Positions 59,447-64,000 of a stretch of DNA of 64,000 nucleotides are shown here, one piece after another. Origin of the DNA: Saccharopolyspora erythraea NRRL 2338 (GTDB taxonomy: Bacteria > Actinomycetota > Actinomycetes > Mycobacteriales > Pseudonocardiaceae); NCBI RefSeq assembly GCF_000062885.1, contig NC_009142.1, forward strand, positions 6,933,584 through 6,997,583, read 5' to 3'. Under the pieces are notes generated by a model. The model did no database searches, was not told the origin of the DNA, and saw only the letters and a list, made by a program, of their open reading frames with translations. The position numbers and the translations under genes are program-made. Within the stretch, counting starts at the first letter, position 1; every line of letters begins with the position of its first letter.

Positions 59447-61216
59447 ATGGGCCTTGCCGACGACCGTGACCTGCTACCACTGGGATCAGGCTTCGACCTC
59501 GCTCGAAAGAACGGGTACGACCGCGCACAGGTCGACGAACACCTGGAGCGAATCGACGCCGATCTCCGGATCCTCACCGCCGACCGGGATGCCGCCGTCT
59601 CCCAGGCGAACGATCTGTCCAAGCAGCTGGAGTCGGCGCGTTCGGAGATCGAGAACCTGCGCGGCCAGGTCGAGCGGCTGTCCAAGCCCCCGACAACGCT
59701 GGAGGGGCTCAGCGAGCGGTTGCAGCGCATGCTGCGGCTGGCCCAGGACGAGGCCAACGACATCCGCGCCCGCGCGGAGAAGGACGCCGCCGAGACGCGC
59801 GCCCGCTCCGAGGCCGAGGCGAGCAACCTGCGCACCCGCTACGAGAAGCTGATCGCCGAGGTCGACCAGCGGCGCGGTGAGATGGAGACCGAGCACCGCG
59901 CGCTGATGGACAAGGCCAAGGCCGAGGCCGAGCGGATCACGCGGGAGGCCGAGGAGAACCGCAAGCGCGCGGACGAGGAGTCCGAGGCGCGGCGGGTCCA
60001 GGTCGAAGAGGACTTCGAGATCGCCATGGCGGCCCGGCGGACCGAGTCCATGCGCACCCTCGCCGAGCAGGAGGCGACCAGCAAGGCCGACGCCGAGCGC
60101 CGCGTCCGCGAGGCCACCGAGGAGGCCAACCGGCGCCTGCGCGAGGGCACCAACGAGGCGCACCGGCGGGTCCGCGAGGCGACCGACGAGGCGAACCGGC
60201 TGGTCAGCGATGCCACCGCGAAGGCGGAGAAGCTCACCCGCGAATCCACCGAAGCCGCCGAGAAGCGCGAGCGCGAGTCCACCGACGCCGCGACGCGCCG
60301 CGAGCAGAAGTCGCAGCAGGTGGCCGAGCGGATGGTCCGGGAGGCCACCGACAAGTCCGAGCTGATGGTCAAGGAGTGCACCGAGGAGGCCACCCGGCTC
60401 ATCGACGACGCCAGGCGCGAGAGCAAGCGGCTGGTCGACGAGGCGACCCAGGAGCACAAGCGGCTGCTGGACGAGGCCGACCGGGAGAGCAGGCGCCTGG
60501 TCGACGAGGCGCGCAAGGACGCCGAGCGGCGGCTGGGCGCGACGACCGAGGAGGTCCAGCGCAGGCTCACCAAGGCCGACGAGCAGGTGCACTCGCTCAC
60601 CGAGCTGCGCGACACCGTCGCGGCGAAGCTGCGCGACGCCGCCGGCCTGCTCGGCCAGACCACTCCGCTGCTGGAGCGGCTGGCCGAGGAGGACACCGAG
60701 GAGGCCAAGCTGCGGGAGGCCGCGGCCGAGGCGCGCGAGCACGCGCGCAAGGTCGCCGAGGCAAACGTCGCGGCCGACCGGCCCGGCGGCTCGGGCCCGG
60801 AGGGCGCGACCGGTGCCTCCGCCAACGGCGGCCCGTCCGGCAACGGCGGCGCGTCGGCCAACGGTGGTGCCGCGGGCAATGGCGGAAACGGTGGCGGTGC
60901 GGCGAACTCCGGACACGGCGGCGCGCAGTCCCAGCAGCCTTCCCAGGGCAAGGCCAAGCCCACGGGGCAGGTGAAGCCGGTGGGGCCGACTGGAGCCTCG
61001 CAGCCTGGAACTCCGCAGACCGGGCCCGCCAAGCAGGAGGCGGCCAAGACCACCGCCGACGACGGTCCGACCGAGAAGATCCAGCGCGGCGCCTTCCAGG
61101 GCGGGACCAACCCGCACGACCCGCCGACCCGGCGGATCCAGCTCCCGGTGCCCGACGGCACGGCCGGCAAGGGCGGACCGGCCAAAGTGGACAAGCGGTC
61201 CCGGCCGGGCGGCTGA
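59447..61216 (+). CDS. DivIVA/Scy/FilP-like coiled-coil protein with hendecad repeats
   Basis: Encodes 589 aa. The N-terminus FDLARKNGYDRAQVDEHLER matches the DivIVA membrane-binding domain. A long coiled coil follows to about residue 440. Within it, residues 221-363 are thirteen consecutive 11-residue units, for example REATEEANRRL, REGTNEAHRRV and DEARKDAERRL. Hendecads give a nearly straight or right-handed coil, as in the Streptomyces polarity protein Scy. The tail is Gly/Asn/Ala-rich, then Pro-rich and disordered. It probably helps organise hyphal tips or cell poles. TAGCGT eight bases before the ATG indicates leaderless expression. Confidence 0.88.
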   Translation: MGLADDRDLLPLGSGFDLARKNGYDRAQVDEHLERIDADLRILTADRDAAVSQANDLSKQLESARSEIENLRGQVERLSKPPTTLEGLSERLQRMLRLAQDEANDIRARAEKDAAETRARSEAEASNLRTRYEKLIAEVDQRRGEMETEHRALMDKAKAEAERITREAEENRKRADEESEARRVQVEEDFEIAMAARRTESMRTLAEQEATSKADAERRVREATEEANRRLREGTNEAHRRVREATDEANRLVSDATAKAEKLTRESTEAAEKRERESTDAATRREQKSQQVAERMVREATDKSELMVKECTEEATRLIDDARRESKRLVDEATQEHKRLLDEADRESRRLVDEARKDAERRLGATTEEVQRRLTKADEQVHSLTELRDTVAAKLRDAAGLLGQTTPLLERLAEEDTEEAKLREAAAEAREHARKVAEANVAADRPGGSGPEGATGASANGGPSGNGGASANGGAAGNGGNGGGAANSGHGGAQSQQPSQGKAKPTGQVKPVGPTGASQPGTPQTGPAKQEAAKTTADDGPTEKIQRGAFQGGTNPHDPPTRRIQLPVPDGTAGKGGPAKVDKRSRPGG

Positions 61217-61730
61217 CCCGCCGCCCAGGCCGGGCGACCGGTCGAAGTCCCGGACGGGCGCCCAGGCCCAGGCTCGTCCGGCGCGACTACCGGCCCCCCG
61301 GCCGGGATGGACCCTCGCTGACACGCAGCGCGGTCCCGGAAAGCTCAGGCCGCCAGGCCGGTCGCCAACGCGCATCCGGCCTGGCGGCCAAGCATTTGGA
61401 CCGGCCGCCGAACCGTCCGGACCGCTGACGTATGCGGCGGCAAGACCAGCCGGCGGGATCGGCGGCCGACAATCCTCGCCAGCGGCCGAACCCGCCCGGC
61501 CCGCTCCCTGATCGGCCACACCAGTCGAACCGGCGGCGGCCGAACAACCTTGGCCGTCCACCAGACCCGACGTGGCCGCTCCGAGCTCAGCCGGACCACT
61601 CGAACCGGCGGCAGCCGAAGCTATCCGGACCAGCGACCGGAGTGGACGTGCCCCGCGACCTGATCGGCCCGACCGGCGGCCAAAGGCCATCCGGACCGGC
61701 GGCTGGACCTATGACCTATGTGCCCGCGGG
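61217..61730. repeat. 514-bp non-coding, CCGG-rich degenerate repeat region
   Basis: Convergent genes end on both sides. The DNA is filled with variants of GGACCGGCGGC and CGAACCGGCGGCNGCCGAA; the latter occurs at 61525-61544 and 61600-61619, 75 bp apart. Open frames here (such as 61432-61734 plus) encode Pro/Arg-rich sequence with no family features. I see no classical terminator. Confidence 0.6.
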
Positions 61731-62549
61731 TTAGGAGATCCGGCCGAGCCAGGAGGCGACGGCCTCGCTGAAGGCGGCCGGGGTCTCGACCGGCGAGAGG
61801 TGCCCGGCCCCGGGGATGCGCACGAGTTCGGCGTTGGGCAGCGTTCCCGCGAGTTCCGCCGCGCTGTCGGGCGGGGTCATGACGTCCTCCTCGCCCACGA
61901 CAACCAGCACCGGACCGCTGTATCCGCGCAGCAGCTCGGTGCTGTCCGGGCGGTCGGCCATCGCGCGTTGCGCCCACGCGACGCCCTCCGGCGGCTGGGT
62001 CTCGATGATGTCGCGGACCTCGTTGACGACCTCGAGGCGGTCGGCGCGGGTGGTGGTGCCGAGGACGTTCGGCAGCGTGCTCTCCGACAGCCACCCGTCG
62101 GTGCCCTCGCGTTCGGCGCGGTCGGCCGCGCTCAGCCGGTTCGCGCGCTGCTCCTCGTTGTCGGTGACGGCCTTGGTGTCGGCCAGCACCAGCCCGGCGA
62201 CGCGCTCGGGCGCGGCGCGCAACACCGCCATCGCCACGTAGCCGCCCATCGAGCAGCCGCCCAGCACGACCCGCTCCAGACCCAGCTCGTCGAGCAGGGC
62301 GATGACGTCGGCCGCCGCGGCGGCCATGCTCGGCCGGTCCCGCACGACGGGACCGGCGGGCTCGTCGACACCGGTGGAGGCGCCGTGCAGCGCGCTCTCG
62401 CCCAGCCCGCGCTGGTCGGGGGCGATGACTCTGGCGTGCTCCTCCAACGACGTCCGCGCCGCGTTCCACATGCGCGCGTCGACCGGGAAGGCGTGCAGCA
62501 GTACCAGTGGAGTTCCGACTCCGGATTCGATGAAATGCACGAGCCCCAT
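61731..62549 (-). CDS. alpha/beta-hydrolase (3-oxoadipate enol-lactonase-like)
   Basis: Encodes 272 aa. The nucleophile elbow is GGCSMGGYVAMAVL, with the aspartate in VLVVVGEEDVMTPP and the histidine in RIPGAGHLSPVETP, a complete catalytic triad. The N-terminal GTPLVLLHAFPVDARMWNA has the oxyanion HG-like loop. It resembles enol-lactonases and BphD-type hydrolases, but no aromatic-degradation genes are near, so the substrate is open. The ATG at 62549 has GGCAGG close upstream. It follows the second hydrolase gene by 50 bp on the same strand. Confidence 0.9.
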   Translation of the reverse strand: MGLVHFIESGVGTPLVLLHAFPVDARMWNAARTSLEEHARVIAPDQRGLGESALHGASTGVDEPAGPVVRDRPSMAAAAADVIALLDELGLERVVLGGCSMGGYVAMAVLRAAPERVAGLVLADTKAVTDNEEQRANRLSAADRAEREGTDGWLSESTLPNVLGTTTRADRLEVVNEVRDIIETQPPEGVAWAQRAMADRPDSTELLRGYSGPVLVVVGEEDVMTPPDSAAELAGTLPNAELVRIPGAGHLSPVETPAAFSEAVASWLGRIS

Positions 62550-62599
62550 CCTGCCGGAGACGCGCCGCCGTCGCGGCCCTGCGCCTGTGCGCCGGGGGA

Positions 62600-63349
62600 T
62601 CAGGACTCGACGATGGTGACCTGCCGGGTCTCCGACGGGCCGTCCCAGGTCCGGGGCAGCGGCGTCGGGACGTCGGGCGCCACCGCGCCCGCGATCGCGT
62701 CGAGCGCGTCCTCGGCCTTGCCGACCCACAGGTGCTTGGTGTCGGGGAAGCCGGTGACCTGGGCCTGCGGGATCGCGGCGAACCGGCGCCGGGCCTCGTC
62801 CGGACGCAGGTAGTCGTCGTACTCCGGGATGAGCGCGTGCACCGGTTTGCCCGACTCCGCCCACGCGCGCAGGTCGTCCTCGGTGCTCCAGCGCAACGGC
62901 GGCGAGATCAGCACCGCGCCCCGCACCAGCGGGTCGAGGCCGTGCACGAGGGTCAGGTCGGTACCGAACGACCAGCCGACCAGCCACACGTTCGGCAGGT
63001 CGCTGAACTCGGCGTACTCCAGTGCCGCCGCGACGTCGAAACGCTCGGACTTGCCGCCGTCGAAACTGCCCTCGCTGCGGCCGGCCTCGCTGGCTGTGCC
63101 CCGCGTGTTGAACCGCAGCACAGCGAGATCGGCCAACGCCGGCAACCGCCAGGCGGCCTTGCGGAAGATGTGCGAGTCCATCATGCCGCCGTGAGTGGGC
63201 AGCGGGTGCAGGCAGACCAGGGTGGCCTTCGGCTCGCCGCTCTCCGGCAGCGCCAGCTCGCCGACCAGCTTGAGATCGTCGGCGGTGTGCAGCGTGATCG
63301 GCTCGCGCCGGGCCGGCAGCACCGTGTTCGCGCGGATCGGAGTACTCAT
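62600..63349 (-). CDS. alpha/beta-hydrolase (dienelactone-hydrolase/lipase-like)
   Basis: Encodes 249 aa. The N-terminal block ATLVCLHPLPTHGGMMDSHI is characteristic of a small hydrolase group often called alpha/beta superfamily hydrolases of the YheT/KANL3-like type. The nucleophile elbow is VGWSFGTD, and the conserved LRFNTRGTASEAG precedes it. The later acid and histidine are around ALIPEYDDYLRPDE and DTKHLWVGK. It is upstream of the other hydrolase and probably in one operon. Substrate unknown. Confidence 0.87.
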   Translation of the reverse strand: MSTPIRANTVLPARREPITLHTADDLKLVGELALPESGEPKATLVCLHPLPTHGGMMDSHIFRKAAWRLPALADLAVLRFNTRGTASEAGRSEGSFDGGKSERFDVAAALEYAEFSDLPNVWLVGWSFGTDLTLVHGLDPLVRGAVLISPPLRWSTEDDLRAWAESGKPVHALIPEYDDYLRPDEARRRFAAIPQAQVTGFPDTKHLWVGKAEDALDAIAGAVAPDVPTPLPRTWDGPSETRQVTIVES

Positions 63350-63531
63350 CGCCTCGATCCTGCCACGAACGGGTGGCGCGCACGGTGTGATGTGCGGCCG
63401 TGCCGGATCCGCGCGTCGGCAGAAGCCACCGGCGGCGCTGACCAGGCGTTCGTGTCGGCTGCGGAAAAGTCGTGCCCGTCGTCACAACGGCCACGGCGGC
63501 ATGCGGCGCTAGCGCCGAGACGGTGCGCGGG

Positions 63532-63846
63532 TCACGACCACCGGCGGGTCGGTCCGCGGCGGCTGCGGGCGTTCCAGCAGCCGGTGTGCCAGTGCCTGCG
63601 GTCGTCCACGCCGCCGTGGTCGGCCGCGGGCCAGGCCACCACGTGCCCGATGCCGGCGCGGATCTCGTGGTCGCAGCCGGGGCACCGGTAGTCCTTCGTC
63701 GCCTGGGCGGCCGGGACGGTGCGGACCATCCAGTCGCCGTCCGGGCCCTCCTCCACGCGCGACCAACCGAAACCGGTGCCCATCGGACGTGCACCGCCGC
63801 CGGTGGCAGGCCCGTTCGGGCGACGGGGACGGTTTCGGCGGGGCAT
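63532..63846 (-). CDS. small conserved protein with zinc-ribbon-like Cys/His sites
   Basis: Encodes 104 aa. After a basic, Pro/Arg-rich start, the core GFGWSRVEEGPDGDWMVRTV leads to YRCPGCDHEIRAGIGHVVAW and RRHWHTGCWNARSRR. The CPGC pair with the later His and Cys is a likely zinc site. This is a widespread actinobacterial family sometimes annotated as ATP/GTP-binding, without experimental support I know of. It lies 182 bp upstream of the hydrolase genes on the same strand. Confidence 0.8.
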   Translation of the reverse strand: MPRRNRPRRPNGPATGGGARPMGTGFGWSRVEEGPDGDWMVRTVPAAQATKDYRCPGCDHEIRAGIGHVVAWPAADHGGVDDRRHWHTGCWNARSRRGPTRRWS

Positions 63847-63855
63847 GGCCCCACG

Positions 63856-64000
63856 TTAACCGCTGCCTCCCGACGAGGGCAGACGCGGCCATGCCGACTG
63901 CGCCAGGCCCCTGGCGTACTCGCACGCCTCGATGCCGTCCGCGCCCGGGACCGCCACGACCAGCATCGCCACCTCCACCTGCCGCCCGGCCGGGTCGCCG
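63856..64000 (-). CDS. C-terminal end of an unidentified protein
   Basis: The reverse strand is open from the window edge to a TAA at 63856-63858 and gives 48 residues. These include RQVEVAMLVVAVPGADGIEA and CEYARGLAQSAWPRLP before a Ser/Gly end. Codon use is typical of real genes here. The single Cys in a CEYARGLA helix resembles the ends of actinobacterial DUF3558-type lipoproteins, but this is only suggestive. It stops nine bases before the small zinc-site gene on the same strand, so the two are probably cotranscribed. Confidence 0.6.
   Translation of the reverse strand, partial: GDPAGRQVEVAMLVVAVPGADGIEACEYARGLAQSAWPRLPSSGGSG

Noticed and set aside
61432-61734. 100-codon Pro/Arg-rich frame after the coiled-coil protein gene
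   Set aside because: Encoded by the degenerate CCGG repeats, no ribosome site, no family; also overlaps the end of a hydrolase gene.

Overview
The window is about 72% G+C chromosomal DNA with strong third-position GC. It carries many GTG/TTG starts, leaderless-type promoters, XRE/DUF397 and SPW-repeat proteins and a hendecad (Scy/DivIVA-like) coiled-coil protein. Together these point to a filamentous actinomycete of the Pseudonocardiales; Saccharopolyspora is my best guess from memory, not a database result. I see no rRNA, tRNA, insertion sequence, prophage or CRISPR array. Most of it is ordinary chromosome with some repeat-rich accessory patches.

Layout. 1-2.1 kb: edge of a membrane-protein gene, then a TetR repressor divergent from an FAD monooxygenase with an operator/promoter between them. 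2.2-26.5 kb: a block that, as I recall it, follows the mycobacterial Rv3024c-Rv3041c order: mnmA, cysteine desulfurase, two acyltransferases (ornithine-lipid-type OlsB/OlsA), etfA, etfB, a GH57 branching enzyme, a GT4 alpha-glucosyltransferase, a hexapeptide acyltransferase, two methyltransferases, an enoyl-CoA hydratase and an ABC ATPase. Several of these belong to polymethylated-glucan (MGLP) biosynthesis in mycobacteria. Extra genes sit among them: an MFS transporter, a LysE exporter, a frame-broken macrolide-type glycosyltransferase, rnhA, degV, padC with a divergent MarR gene, and hrpA.

26.5-28 kb: a cysteine dioxygenase-rhodanese operon preceded by a short leader peptide ending Ser-Ala-Cys-Arg, apparently a cysteine-responsive attenuator. 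28-33 kb: an XRE/DUF397 pair, a field of about 55-bp degenerate repeats, a membrane/TPR protein, and a divergent TetR/CPBP-protease pair in which both proteins carry 7-codon repeat expansions. 33-43 kb: alpha-glucan phosphorylase, two tandem lipoprotein zinc metallopeptidases, a thioredoxin-TPR chaperone, a small secreted two-cysteine protein, a thiamine-binding-type protein, MarR, a secreted protein, DUF3817 and CutA.

43.4-50.2 kb: what looks like a mannose/mannoside utilisation locus. It has a Tat-exported GH47 alpha-mannosidase, a divergent LacI regulator, mannose-6-phosphate isomerase and a FrcABC-type sugar ABC importer. Three copies of a 12-bp palindrome lie at the divergent promoters. 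50.3-64 kb: an orphan AAA ATPase, a stand-alone TipAS domain, DNA polymerase IV with an extended C-terminus, a thiolase and methylmalonyl-CoA epimerase, TetR, an SPW protein, the hendecad coiled-coil protein, two alpha/beta hydrolases, a small zinc-binding-type protein and the end of a further gene.
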